Source: Parasutterella secunda (GTDB taxonomy: Bacteria > Pseudomonadota > Gammaproteobacteria > Burkholderiales > Burkholderiaceae_F). From it: DNA of 64,000 bases. Location of the stretch: positions 17,461 through 81,460 of the forward strand of contig NZ_JAMBLT010000007.1 in the NCBI RefSeq assembly GCF_023336895.1. Reading direction: 5' to 3'. Positions 36,388-45,158 of the stretch are shown one piece after another (position 1 is the first letter of the stretch; each line of letters starts with the position of its first letter). The notes beneath the pieces are model-generated. The model had not been told where the DNA came from. It made no database searches and was given only the letters and a program-made list of their open reading frames with translations. Made by a program: the position numbers and the translations under genes.

Positions 36388-37623
36388 TTAGGCTCTAAAA
36401 CGCTTAAAAATTAAAGAGGTGTTAATGCCACCGAAGGCAAAGTTATTGCTCATAACAGCCTCGCACGAAATGTTTCTGCCTTCGCCCATAATGTAGTCAA
36501 GCGCAGCGCAGTTCGGGTCGGGTTCGGTGAGATTGATTGTCGGGGCAAACCATCCTTCACGCATCATTTCAATGCTCATCCAGGCTTCGAGCGCGCCGCA
36601 GGCGCCCAGAGTATGCCCCATGTAGCTTTTGAGCGTTGAAACCGGGGTCTTGTCACCGAATACAGTTGCGGTGGCAAGGCTTTCAGCCCTGTCTCCCGAT
36701 AACGTGGCCGTGCCGTGGGCGTTGATGTAACCGATATCTTCAGGTTTTAAGTTTGCATCGCGCAACGCTTCTGTCATGACTTCGGCCATTTTGAGCGAAT
36801 CGGGATTGGTGATGTGCTTGCCGTCTGAATTGGTGGAAAAACCGACAACTTCTGCGTAAATCGGCGCGTCGCGCTCGAGGGCGCTGTCAAGACTTTCCAG
36901 AATCAGTGTGCAGGCGCCTTCACCCAGAACCAGTCCATCCCTTTGCGCATCAAAGGGGCGGGGAGTCAGTTGGGGCTTATCGTTAAATTGGGTTGAAGTG
37001 GCAAAAAGGGTGTCAAAAATAGCCGTGTTGGCCACGGAACATTCTTCTGCGCCGCCGGCGATCATTGCCCTTTGGTAGCCGTTTTTGATGGTTTCGTAGG
37101 CGTAGCCTATAGCCTGGCTGCCCGATGTGCAGGCACTGGTGGTCGTAATGACACGACCGGTAATGGAGAAAAAGACGCCGATATTGACCGCGCAGGTGTG
37201 GGCCATAAACCGGACATAAGTCGTGGCGTTTAATTTACGAGTTGTCTTTTCTACCCCAAGCGCGGCAATTTCCATGAGTGAATGCGGGTCGCCGGCGCAA
37301 GAGCCGTAGGCAATTCCCATGCCGCCCTCATGAATCCAGTCGCAATCAATCAGTCCCGCATCTTCAAGCGCCCACTGTGTGGCGCAGCAGGCCATGAGGC
37401 TATTGCGCGACATGCTTCGCGTGGCCCTTCGTGTGAAGCGTTCACCTAACTCAAAGGGGGCGGCAGGACAAGCCAATAGGGAATTTAGGCCATCCAATTG
37501 CTCCCAACCGGGCATAACCTGCACAGCATTGCGATAGCTTTTCAGTTTCGCCAGGACGGTGGGCCAGTCACACCCGAGAGGGCTGATGCCAGCCATACCG
37601 GTAACTACGACACGATGACTCAT
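36388..37623 (-). CDS. Beta-ketoacyl-ACP synthase (FabF-like, ApeR-type)
   Basis: A 411-residue KAS II-type condensing enzyme. Active-site Cys in TTSACTSGSQAIGYA, His in NAHGTATLSGD and second His in MGHTLGACGALE; the ending FAFGGINTSLIFKR is typical. In aryl polyene clusters two KS genes surround a KR and DH in the order KS-DH-KR-KS, which is seen here. It extends or primes the polyene with malonyl units. It overlaps the KR by four bases and abuts the PPTase. Confidence 0.9.
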   Translation of the reverse strand: MSHRVVVTGMAGISPLGCDWPTVLAKLKSYRNAVQVMPGWEQLDGLNSLLACPAAPFELGERFTRRATRSMSRNSLMACCATQWALEDAGLIDCDWIHEGGMGIAYGSCAGDPHSLMEIAALGVEKTTRKLNATTYVRFMAHTCAVNIGVFFSITGRVITTTSACTSGSQAIGYAYETIKNGYQRAMIAGGAEECSVANTAIFDTLFATSTQFNDKPQLTPRPFDAQRDGLVLGEGACTLILESLDSALERDAPIYAEVVGFSTNSDGKHITNPDSLKMAEVMTEALRDANLKPEDIGYINAHGTATLSGDRAESLATATVFGDKTPVSTLKSYMGHTLGACGALEAWMSIEMMREGWFAPTINLTEPDPNCAALDYIMGEGRNISCEAVMSNNFAFGGINTSLIFKRFRA

Positions 37624-38360
37624 CCGTGCAGTCCTCCATCAATTTCAATAACTGATCGGGTGATGTAGGCGGCATCGTCGGAGATTAAAAAGCCGACGGT
37701 GGCGGCCACTTCTTCGGGTTTTCCGACTCGTTTCATCGGTATAAAAGGTAAAGCGCGCTCGGTGACACTTTCATCAACCATATCGGTTTCAATCAAACCG
37801 GGCGCCACCGCGTTGACCGTGATTTTCCGACTGGCTAACTCCAAAGCCAAGGCTTTGGCCGCTCCGATCAGACCGGCTTTAGCAGCCGAGTAATTCACCT
37901 GTCCGCGATTTCCCATAACCCCCGAAATCGAGGCGATAACCACAATGCGGCCACCGCGTCTTGTGTGCACCATCGGCATCACAAGCGGCTGAACCACGTT
38001 ATAAAAACCATCAAGATTAGTTTTAAGCACCGAGTCCCAAACCTGTGGCTCCATTCCCGCAAAGGTGACATCCCGAGATATGCCGGCGTTGGCCACTATG
38101 CCCCAGTACATGCCGTTTTCTTCAATATCTTTTAAAAGCGCTTGGCGAGCCGCCTCACGATCGCATACGTCAAAACTCAATGCCCGTACGTTGACCCCCA
38201 TTGCCTTAACATCGGCAATTGTTTGCTCAAGTGCTTGGCTCGGGCTTTTGCCATGAAGAACGATGTCGTAGCCTTGGCCTGCCAGGTATAGGGCACAGGC
38301 TCTGCCGATTCCTCTTGAAGATCCTGAGATAAAGACGGATTTGGATGGATGGATAGACAT
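37620..38360 (-). CDS. 3-ketoacyl-ACP reductase (FabG-like, ApeQ-type)
   Basis: A short-chain dehydrogenase of 246 residues. NADPH loop SGSSRGIGRACA, catalytic Ser in ISGVMGNRG, YSAAKAGLIG (Tyr and Lys), and VAPGLIETDMV. It reduces the ketoacyl-ACP after each condensation. Its start is adjacent to the end of the dehydratase gene and its end overlaps the KS by four bases. Confidence 0.93.
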   Translation of the reverse strand: MSIHPSKSVFISGSSRGIGRACALYLAGQGYDIVLHGKSPSQALEQTIADVKAMGVNVRALSFDVCDREAARQALLKDIEENGMYWGIVANAGISRDVTFAGMEPQVWDSVLKTNLDGFYNVVQPLVMPMVHTRRGGRIVVIASISGVMGNRGQVNYSAAKAGLIGAAKALALELASRKITVNAVAPGLIETDMVDESVTERALPFIPMKRVGKPEEVAATVGFLISDDAAYITRSVIEIDGGLHG

Positions 38361-38816
38361 TTAATGTTCAGCCAAAAAAGTTTCCGGATTTTTCGGTTCA
38401 AATGCGTTTAGTGCCGCTTCGCCCAGAAGTTGCCCATCGGCGTAGACCTCACATTGAAATTGGGCAACGCCGTCGGTTTCGCTCACGTAAATGCGGTTTG
38501 CTTTACAGTAAAGTTCAGTCCCTACCGGGATTGAATCAACGTACAGCTTCATTTGCCGCGTGCCCAACAGAAAGCCGACTGGGACTGGAAGGCCTTTTTT
38601 ACGGGCGTTCCAACTAGTCCACATCGCCATTGTCTGAGCCATGTATTCCAATAAGACCCAACTGCCGACTCTTCCGTCTTGGGCAAAGAGATGATTTTCT
38701 TTAATCTGCGCGCAAGCCGTAATACAGTTGTCGTCGCCTTCAAGTGCACGATCTAAAAAGAGCATCCCTGCTCGATGGGGGAGCAATTCACTGGCTAAGA
38801 GGTCAATGGTCTGCAT
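38361..38816 (-). CDS. Dehydratase of the aryl polyene cluster (ApeP-type hotdog)
   Basis: From the ATG at 38816 (MQTIDLLASELLP) it has 151 residues of a hotdog fold with catalytic His in LLPHRAGMLFLDRA and Glu in LLEYMAQTMAMW. It would dehydrate the 3-hydroxyacyl-ACP to make the conjugated double bond, with a second hotdog domain in the ligase fusion (45151-46860). The gene overlaps the end of the upstream KS by 14 bases, and the longer frame to 39008 lies within that KS in another frame, so it is not used. Confidence 0.87.
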   Translation of the reverse strand: MQTIDLLASELLPHRAGMLFLDRALEGDDNCITACAQIKENHLFAQDGRVGSWVLLEYMAQTMAMWTSWNARKKGLPVPVGFLLGTRQMKLYVDSIPVGTELYCKANRIYVSETDGVAQFQCEVYADGQLLGEAALNAFEPKNPETFLAEH

Positions 38817-39993
38817 TGGTTTTCTTCTTAATGACGATGACAGCGTTGTTGCCGCCGAAAGCAAAGCTGTTGCACAAAACGCTTGTGACAGCACCTGTTG
38901 TTGCTTTCGCATTGAGCTTAATTGTAGCGATAAGCGGGTCGACATTGTCTTCGATAAGGTGTCCGGGAAACTTTTGTGCGTCAAGAGCCAAAAGGGCTGC
39001 GACCGCACAAAGCGCTCCGGCGCCTCCCAGGGTATGACCGGTTATCGTTTTGGTTGAGCAGACAGAAGTGTTGGGCATCAGATTGTGAATGGCTAAAGCT
39101 TCCATTTCATCGTTTTTGCGCGTGCCGGTGCCGTGAGCGCAAACAAAGTCAGGTGCCATCATTTCACTCATTTGAAGCGCGTGTTTAATCGCTTTTTGAA
39201 CCGCATTGGCTTCGGGCTCGGGAGAAGAGATGTGATAAGCGTCACTGGACTCACCCCATCCGGCTAATTCATAAGGCGAGGAGTCTTTATCCAAAATGAA
39301 AAGAGCGCCGCCTTCGCCTAAATTGATTCCATCGCGATGTTCACCGAAAGGTTGAGTAAGGTCAGAGGAGACGGCGCCTAAGGATTCAAAACCCGCGATC
39401 GTAAAAAGGCTTTTTGCGTCCAAGCCGCCGCAGATAGCCGCGTCAACCGCTCCGGACTGAATAAGGCGCGCGGCGCTGATCATGGCCTTTGTCGAAGACG
39501 TGCAGGCCGTTGAAATGGTGTATACCGGTCCTTTCAGTTTAAAAATGGCTTTAAGGGCACGGGCCGGGTTGTACATTTCAAGGTCCGTGTCCCGATACGC
39601 GGGATCATTTTTGCCCTCAAAAAAGAATCTTTCCGTCTCGGTCATACCGGCAACGGAGGCTCCGATGACCAAAGCAACTCTGTCGGCCCCATATTTTTCA
39701 ATTAGTTGATTGACGTTTTCAAGCAAAGGGGAGGCAAGAGAGGCGGCCAGGCGATTGCCGCGCCCCCATCGAAGAGTAGTGTCATTTAAAACGTGGGGAA
39801 AGCGCTCTTTAATCGTTTTTTCTGAAATCAGATAGTGCTCGTCAATCTGACCGAAGCGAATACGGTTGCCCGCAAAATCGTCAATCCATGTCAAAGCCGG
39901 TCTTTTTTCAGCAAAGATCGACTCGCGGTAGCCGGCGTTGTCACCGGCAGCGCTTAAACTTGAAAATTGGTGGATGTAAACTTTTGTTGTCAT
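38803..39993 (-). CDS. Beta-ketoacyl-ACP synthase (ApeO-type)
   Basis: A 396-residue KAS II-type enzyme. Active site Cys in TISTACTSSTKAMI, His in VCAHGTGTRKND and TGHTLGGAGALCAV, with the ending FAFGGNNAVIVIKK. In aryl polyene clusters this KS position next to the DUF3261 lipoprotein and DH is typical; it likely pairs with the chain-length factor at 48762-49451. It overlaps the lipoprotein gene by four bases. Confidence 0.9.
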   Translation of the reverse strand: MTTKVYIHQFSSLSAAGDNAGYRESIFAEKRPALTWIDDFAGNRIRFGQIDEHYLISEKTIKERFPHVLNDTTLRWGRGNRLAASLASPLLENVNQLIEKYGADRVALVIGASVAGMTETERFFFEGKNDPAYRDTDLEMYNPARALKAIFKLKGPVYTISTACTSSTKAMISAARLIQSGAVDAAICGGLDAKSLFTIAGFESLGAVSSDLTQPFGEHRDGINLGEGGALFILDKDSSPYELAGWGESSDAYHISSPEPEANAVQKAIKHALQMSEMMAPDFVCAHGTGTRKNDEMEALAIHNLMPNTSVCSTKTITGHTLGGAGALCAVAALLALDAQKFPGHLIEDNVDPLIATIKLNAKATTGAVTSVLCNSFAFGGNNAVIVIKKKTNADH

Positions 39994-40592
39994 TTCAAGC
40001 GACTGGATTGAATCGTGAGCCGATAGTGGTGAAGGTGATTTTCAAAAATGACTTCCCCGTCTGCAGACAAGGGGGCAGCGCCTTTACGATACTCAATGGA
40101 TATGATCGGTTTTTCTTCTCCGGGCGCGTAGATTAATCGTGTCTGCTCGTTCTCGATCAAAATCCAGTCTTTCAATTGAGCTTTGAGATCACGACTGGGC
40201 CAATAAGCCAAGGCAATGTCGCGAACCATGTATTGCGCTTCAAGCGCTTCAGGTAAATACTCACTTCTTTCTTCGGTGATCACCATCCCGTCAAAATCAA
40301 TGTTCCAGACCTTCATGCCCATGGCCATAACGGCGATTTTCATGCCTTTTTTATCGGCGGTGATCATGGCCTCAAAATCATTCGTTTTCGACTCGGCGTT
40401 ATAGCGATCAGCTTCAACGTGGATGTGTTGATAGGCGTTGAAGGACTGCGTTAAGTTGGAACAGGTTGGCAACACGGTTGGGATTTTAATGGCTTCTTCT
40501 ACAGCTGAAGTATTGGGCAGCCACAGGGAGCAGGCCGAGAGACTGAAAGCCAGGGCTACGCAACATAGCCCTTTAACGAGACGATGTTTCAT
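39990..40592 (-). CDS. DUF3261 lipoprotein of the aryl polyene cluster (ApeN-type)
   Basis: From the ATG at 40592 it has about 200 residues. A signal peptide ends in lipobox LSAC (KHRLVKGLCCVALAFSLSAC). The mature part is beta-rich (FEAMITADKKGMKIAVMAMG, VWNIDFDG) and likely binds the lipid product between membranes. The same gene order MMPL - DUF3261 - KS - DH - KR - KS is found in E. coli and Xenorhabdus clusters. It overlaps the exporter gene by 20 bases. Confidence 0.8.
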   Translation of the reverse strand: MKHRLVKGLCCVALAFSLSACSLWLPNTSAVEEAIKIPTVLPTCSNLTQSFNAYQHIHVEADRYNAESKTNDFEAMITADKKGMKIAVMAMGMKVWNIDFDGMVITEERSEYLPEALEAQYMVRDIALAYWPSRDLKAQLKDWILIENEQTRLIYAPGEEKPIISIEYRKGAAPLSADGEVIFENHLHHYRLTIQSSRLK

Positions 40593-42873
40593 CACAATGG
40601 GTAACCTTTCTGAAAGCCGGTGTCAGACACCAGATAAAGAATTCTCCGATCATTATGCACAAACCAAAGCTTTTAAGGGCGGGTGTGCTTGAAAAGGCGA
40701 GAAGACCGAACGAAAGCAGGGTGGTGAGAACGGCAAAAGTCACTGCCGCCACGGTTCGGCTGTTGCCCTGGGGATTTGCGGTGAGAAAGATTCCGTAGTC
40801 AAGTCCAAGCCCTAAAAGTAATACACAGGCAAGTAAAGAGAATAGGGAGAGGCCGTAGCCCAATAGTCCCAACATGGCCATGGTCAGGGCTATGCCGCAA
40901 AGGCAGGGGCAATAGGCGCGCCAAGCCTGGTTTTTAAAGCGGATCGTAAGCAAGATGATGGTGCCTAAGGCAGCCGCGGCCAACAACCAAGCGATCCGAT
41001 CGCAGTATCGAGCCAAAAGATCAGAAATCTGTTGTGGATAGTTTTTAAAGTAAACACCGTTTGTGGGCTCTTCGAGCGCCTTGATCCGATCAAGATTGTC
41101 TTTATGGATACCGGTAATTAAAACTAGAGCGCTTGCTTTATCTTCGGTTAGCCGCATGGGAGGCAAGACGTCGAGACTTTCTGCGATCTTAAGTCGTTCG
41201 TTTAATGACTTTGACGGCAGTTCGCAGGATAGGGGCGCTCCCAAAAGACTATTGAAAATGTCGCTCACGGAAAGGCACCTTGAACGGTAAGTTTCACGTA
41301 CTTGCTCGGCGCGTTTTTCGGACATCATCCAATCGGCCGCGCTGATTAATCGGACCTCTTTTTCGTTGAGTTGATTGAAGCGTTCGATAAGGCGTTCTTC
41401 TTTTTGCAGCAATTCTTCAGGATTCTCGGCTTCAATCAAAAAGTATTGCGACAGCGAAGGCGTATTCATCACTTTGCTTAAAGCGGCAGCCTCTGTGAGT
41501 AAGTCTTGAGGGGGATTATTTAAATCATAAAGCGATGTTTTTAAATCGAGTTTCAGGTAGCCTGCGGTACAGAGGACAATAAAGAAGCCAAGCAATATCG
41601 CGAGGGTTCGTTTACTGACCGTTTCAAAAGCGGGAAGAGACAGTAGTTTGGCAGCCAGTTTTTGCAGTCTCCTTCTGAAAGGAAACGATCCCGATGCAAG
41701 CAAGGGGAGCCACAACACGACGGCAGCATAGGCCGAGGCAACTCCGGTTACACAAAAAACAGCGATTTGGGTGAGTCCCGGGAAGGGAGTCGTTGCCATC
41801 AAAGCAAAACCAAGGGCTGTAGAAAGCAGGGCAAGCGTAAGGCTGGGAAGAAGCGTTTTCAAGGACTCTTCGGCCGAGTTGCTTTGTCCAAGACGTGTGC
41901 AAAGGTAATGCGCAGAATAGTCGACCGTGATGCCGATTAAAGTGGTGCCGAAAACGAGGGTAATTAAGTGAATCTTGCCCAAAACGAGCAGCGTGGCGGC
42001 AACGGCTAATAAAAAGGCCTGAGCGCTGACGGCAAGAATTAATAAAAGTGCCTTGAGGTTGCCAAACCAAAACCAGGCAATGGCAATGATGCCCAGAGTG
42101 GAAAAAACTCCGAGGTAGGTGAGTTCATTTTGAGCTTCAAGAGCGGCCGCGGCAGAAAAAAGGGGAAGGCCTGAGACGATAAGTGACGCTTGACAATCCT
42201 TTTTGAGTGAATTTTTGAGTTCATCAATCGCTTTAAAGACAGCGGCACCCTGCTGCATGATTTTTTCACTGTCGAGTCGGAAAAAATACAGGGCATAAGG
42301 GGTATTTTCCTGTTCAGTTAAAAGAACGCCGTCTTTAAAATGCACATGCCATTGATTGAGCCGCTCTCTAATCCACGCACTTTGCACCCCCAAGGGGTCC
42401 TCGGAAAAGGAAAAAATGGACGCATCAATGGGCGAGGCGGCATTGGCTGCAACGCGCTCAAAAAGCGTTTGCTGGTTTGCACTTGAGAGTTCTTTTTGGT
42501 TATTAGCCGTAACCTGTCCTTGGGCCAAGGCACGAATTTGATCGAGCATCGGCAAGCCCATGGCAGTTTCTTCAAGCTTTTTAAATAGCGCTATCCGTTT
42601 ACCCCAGGCGTCAACGACGCCGTGAACTGAATTTAGGGTTTCTTCACTTTCGTCAGGCAGAGCGATAGCCAATGTGACGGTATCTTTATGTTTTTTAGAG
42701 AGGGCTTGTTGAAGCCATTTTTCATCAGCGCTGACAACTTGGTTTTCCGGTAGTAAGTCCAATAAATCAAAATCAGGGCGGTTGTTCTGAGCCCATAGAC
42801 ATACGTAAAGCAACGAAACGAGAACCAAAATGGCCCAGGTGAGCGCCGCCCAAAATCGCTTTGCCCGACTCAT
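40573..42873 (-). CDS. MMPL/RND-type exporter of the aryl polyene cluster (ApeM-type)
   Basis: A 766-residue inner membrane protein with two sets of about six membrane segments and two large periplasmic loops (about residues 30-235 and 425-600), the RND/MMPL layout. Segments such as LTYLGVFSTLGIIAIAWF and VFGTTLIGITVDYSAHYLC carry the proton-relay acidic residue in the family's GITVDY motif, and the second half has the matching GLDYGIFL. It should move the polyene lipid out of the inner membrane with the LolA-like carrier and lipoprotein. It overlaps the LolA-like gene by four bases. Confidence 0.9.
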   Translation of the reverse strand: MSRAKRFWAALTWAILVLVSLLYVCLWAQNNRPDFDLLDLLPENQVVSADEKWLQQALSKKHKDTVTLAIALPDESEETLNSVHGVVDAWGKRIALFKKLEETAMGLPMLDQIRALAQGQVTANNQKELSSANQQTLFERVAANAASPIDASIFSFSEDPLGVQSAWIRERLNQWHVHFKDGVLLTEQENTPYALYFFRLDSEKIMQQGAAVFKAIDELKNSLKKDCQASLIVSGLPLFSAAAALEAQNELTYLGVFSTLGIIAIAWFWFGNLKALLLILAVSAQAFLLAVAATLLVLGKIHLITLVFGTTLIGITVDYSAHYLCTRLGQSNSAEESLKTLLPSLTLALLSTALGFALMATTPFPGLTQIAVFCVTGVASAYAAVVLWLPLLASGSFPFRRRLQKLAAKLLSLPAFETVSKRTLAILLGFFIVLCTAGYLKLDLKTSLYDLNNPPQDLLTEAAALSKVMNTPSLSQYFLIEAENPEELLQKEERLIERFNQLNEKEVRLISAADWMMSEKRAEQVRETYRSRCLSVSDIFNSLLGAPLSCELPSKSLNERLKIAESLDVLPPMRLTEDKASALVLITGIHKDNLDRIKALEEPTNGVYFKNYPQQISDLLARYCDRIAWLLAAAALGTIILLTIRFKNQAWRAYCPCLCGIALTMAMLGLLGYGLSLFSLLACVLLLGLGLDYGIFLTANPQGNSRTVAAVTFAVLTTLLSFGLLAFSSTPALKSFGLCIMIGEFFIWCLTPAFRKVTHCDETSSR

Positions 42874-43481
42874 AGCGGCTCCAATCGGTCAGGCCACTGG
42901 TTTAGTTTTTCCTGTTTGGATAACTGAAGACGGGTTGTTTCATTTTGCTGATTGACCATTTTGATGCTCTCGGGAGAAGCGGCCCCCGTGATTTCCATGG
43001 TCTTAAAAACGGTGGCTAACGCTGACGTTTTCTTAGGCACAAGCGTCATTGTCCAGCGCGCAGACGATCCCTTAAGGTGAATGTCAAAATCTTTATCCAA
43101 GCGCTCAGTTTGAGCACTAAAAAGTGACAACATGAGAGCATTGACCGTTTTCAGATAGGGGATATCCTGGGCGGAAATAACCTGTGCGCCATGTTTATTG
43201 ACGCTCTTGATGCCTTTTTCAGAAAAGATCATCGTATTGGCAAAGGGCTTGACCGTTTCCCAAACGATGCCTTTTTTCAAATCTAAAAAGTACACCCCTT
43301 CAGTTCGCATTGGTTTCGGGAAACCGGTTAGTTCACGCTCTTGAACGAAGTGACCGGTTGTCAATTGCGCGCTGCCCAAACTTTTGGAAAGGGTTTGAAG
43401 ATCAAAAGCCAAAGCCTCGGCGCTAAATATGACGGTGCCGAGAGCAGCCACTAAAGAGCCTTTGAGAATGCTTTTGATCAT
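42870..43481 (-). CDS. LolA-like outer membrane lipoprotein carrier (ApeL-type)
   Basis: From the ATG at 43481 it has 203 residues, with a signal peptide (MIKSILKGSLVAALGTVIFS, cleavage near ALA-FDLQ) and the half-barrel LolA fold pattern (TGHFVQERELTGFPKPMRTE, GVYFLDLKKGIVWETVKPF). It is expected in the periplasm, where it would carry the polyene-lipid to the outer membrane. Its ATG overlaps the TGA of the upstream acyltransferase. Confidence 0.83.
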   Translation of the reverse strand: MIKSILKGSLVAALGTVIFSAEALAFDLQTLSKSLGSAQLTTGHFVQERELTGFPKPMRTEGVYFLDLKKGIVWETVKPFANTMIFSEKGIKSVNKHGAQVISAQDIPYLKTVNALMLSLFSAQTERLDKDFDIHLKGSSARWTMTLVPKKTSALATVFKTMEITGAASPESIKMVNQQNETTRLQLSKQEKLNQWPDRLEPL

Positions 43482-44428
43482 GACGCACCCCAAAATCGAT
43501 AAAAATTGAACCAATCCAAGGGACTTTCTTTTAAGCCGTGCTCAAGTTCCATCGCGTATTGCTGCATTAAGCGTTGGCATTCTTGATTGCGATTCCCTCT
43601 TGGCAATCTTACCTGATCGGCGAGTTTGGCAAATCGGACCCGGTAACGATTCTGTCCCTTTAGGTCACCAAAGGCTGAAGTTTCTTCCCGCCAACAGGTC
43701 ATGGAGAGAAGCGGCAATCCAAGCATATGGGCTAGGATCGCTCCACCCGTGGGTAAATAAGCCTCAGAGCCTAAAAAAGAGACAGGAACAACGGCTTTTG
43801 AATGAATCGGAATTCTGTCGCCGGCAATGAAAATGAAGTAACCCTTTTGGCACTTTTCTTCAAGTTTCATAATGCTCGCGGGGTTCAGTTCAGTTACTTC
43901 CCAAAATTCTATGTGGCTCAGTGCATTGGAGTGTTCCACCAACCGAGTGTATTGAGCCGTGTTGGCGCTGTGCACCAAGGCGATGCTTGGAATTTTATAA
44001 AGTGAACCGTGGTGCATAAGAGCTTCTACACAGCCCATGTGTGAAGTGAGAACTACGGCGCCTTTTCCTTGAGCCAAGAGGCTACTCATGAATGCTTCAT
44101 TTTCTACAGAGAGGTTTTCCGTGGTTTGCTCAGACCAAATCGCCAACATTTTGTCGAGAATGGTCTCGGCAAAATAAAACATGTGGCAAAGACTGGTGAA
44201 AGTCCCCGGTCGGTGGCTCAGATAACCGGCCGTATAGGCTTTTTGCAGGTAATCGTTACTCGCTTGCCGCGCCTTCTTATCCGAAATCCAAATGCAAAAG
44301 ACCACCGGAGCCAGCGCAAATCGGAAGGGGAGCTTGCCGAAAAGCCTGTGCAGGTGAAAGAGAATTTTGATACCGAGCACAGAGGTATGTTCAACTTTAT
44401 TGGCCCAGTGTTCTTTTGCGTTACGCAT
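43478..44428 (-). CDS. LpxL/HtrB-like lysophospholipid acyltransferase
   Basis: A 316-residue membrane-associated acyltransferase of the lipid A late-acyltransferase superfamily. One N-terminal hydrophobic region (LGIKILFHLHRLFGK...) and the catalytic block LTSHMGCVEALMHHG (H-x4-E) are seen, then FIFIAGDRIPIHSKAVVPVSF near the donor region. In aryl polyene clusters it probably adds an acyl chain or the polyene itself onto a lipid acceptor. It overlaps the GT2 gene end by eight bases. Confidence 0.8.
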   Translation of the reverse strand: MRNAKEHWANKVEHTSVLGIKILFHLHRLFGKLPFRFALAPVVFCIWISDKKARQASNDYLQKAYTAGYLSHRPGTFTSLCHMFYFAETILDKMLAIWSEQTTENLSVENEAFMSSLLAQGKGAVVLTSHMGCVEALMHHGSLYKIPSIALVHSANTAQYTRLVEHSNALSHIEFWEVTELNPASIMKLEEKCQKGYFIFIAGDRIPIHSKAVVPVSFLGSEAYLPTGGAILAHMLGLPLLSMTCWREETSAFGDLKGQNRYRVRFAKLADQVRLPRGNRNQECQRLMQQYAMELEHGLKESPLDWFNFYRFWGAS

Positions 44429-45158
44429 GAAAATGTCTGCCCAATAGTGTCGGCAGTCTCACGAGCATGCCGAAAAAGTTTCTCGCATGCATTTTACTGA
44501 GATACCAGTTTTCTATCGGCCTGAAGTGGCTGATGCCATCGGCGGGGTAGGCTATTTTGACGGGTAAATTGATGCAGTCGATTCCCTGCCAGTAAAGCTG
44601 AACCAAAATATCGCAGTCAAAATCCATCCTTTTGCCGATAGTTGGGTTGGTGGATAGCCATCGGACGACACTGTCCATCGGATAAATTCTGAAACCGCAC
44701 AGACAATCGCGGTAAGCTCTCGACAGGGTATTGATCATTACCCAAAAATCGGTGATGAGGCGCCCCCATTTTCGCGAAAGCGGAACCGATTCATCATAGA
44801 TCGGATAGCCACAGACGAGCGCCTGGGGGTGTTGATTAGACGAGTCTAAAAATTCTCCGATGGCCGCAGCATCTTGCTGGCCGTCAGCATCGAGCTGAAA
44901 AACGTGGGTATATTGGCGGTCAATCGCCCATTGAAAGCCCGCTAACACCGCGCCTCCTTTGCCGGAATTGACCGGCAGAGTGAGCACATGGACGTGTTTT
45001 GAGAGCAAAGCGGCTTGCGCTATTTTTTCTTTGGTTTTGGTGTCGCTGCCATCGTCGACAATCAAAATGTCGCCTTCATGCGGCAGGCAAGACTGAACGA
45101 CCGAGCCGATTGTATCGGGGTGGTTGTAGTTGGGGATGAGAAAAAGTCTCTTAGTCAT
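44421..45158 (-). CDS. Glycosyltransferase family 2 of the aryl polyene cluster
   Basis: From the ATG at 45158 (MTKRLFLIPNYNHPD) it has 245 residues. GT-A fold motifs: DILIVDDGSDTKT, PVNSGKGGAVLAGFQWAI, FQLDADGQQD (DxD-type) and IYPMDSVVRWLS. No membrane anchor is seen. It would add a sugar to the head or the anchor lipid. The start overlaps the end of the ligase-dehydratase gene by eight bases; a longer start (45179) is not supported. Confidence 0.85.
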   Translation of the reverse strand: MTKRLFLIPNYNHPDTIGSVVQSCLPHEGDILIVDDGSDTKTKEKIAQAALLSKHVHVLTLPVNSGKGGAVLAGFQWAIDRQYTHVFQLDADGQQDAAAIGEFLDSSNQHPQALVCGYPIYDESVPLSRKWGRLITDFWVMINTLSRAYRDCLCGFRIYPMDSVVRWLSTNPTIGKRMDFDCDILVQLYWQGIDCINLPVKIAYPADGISHFRPIENWYLSKMHARNFFGMLVRLPTLLGRHFHA

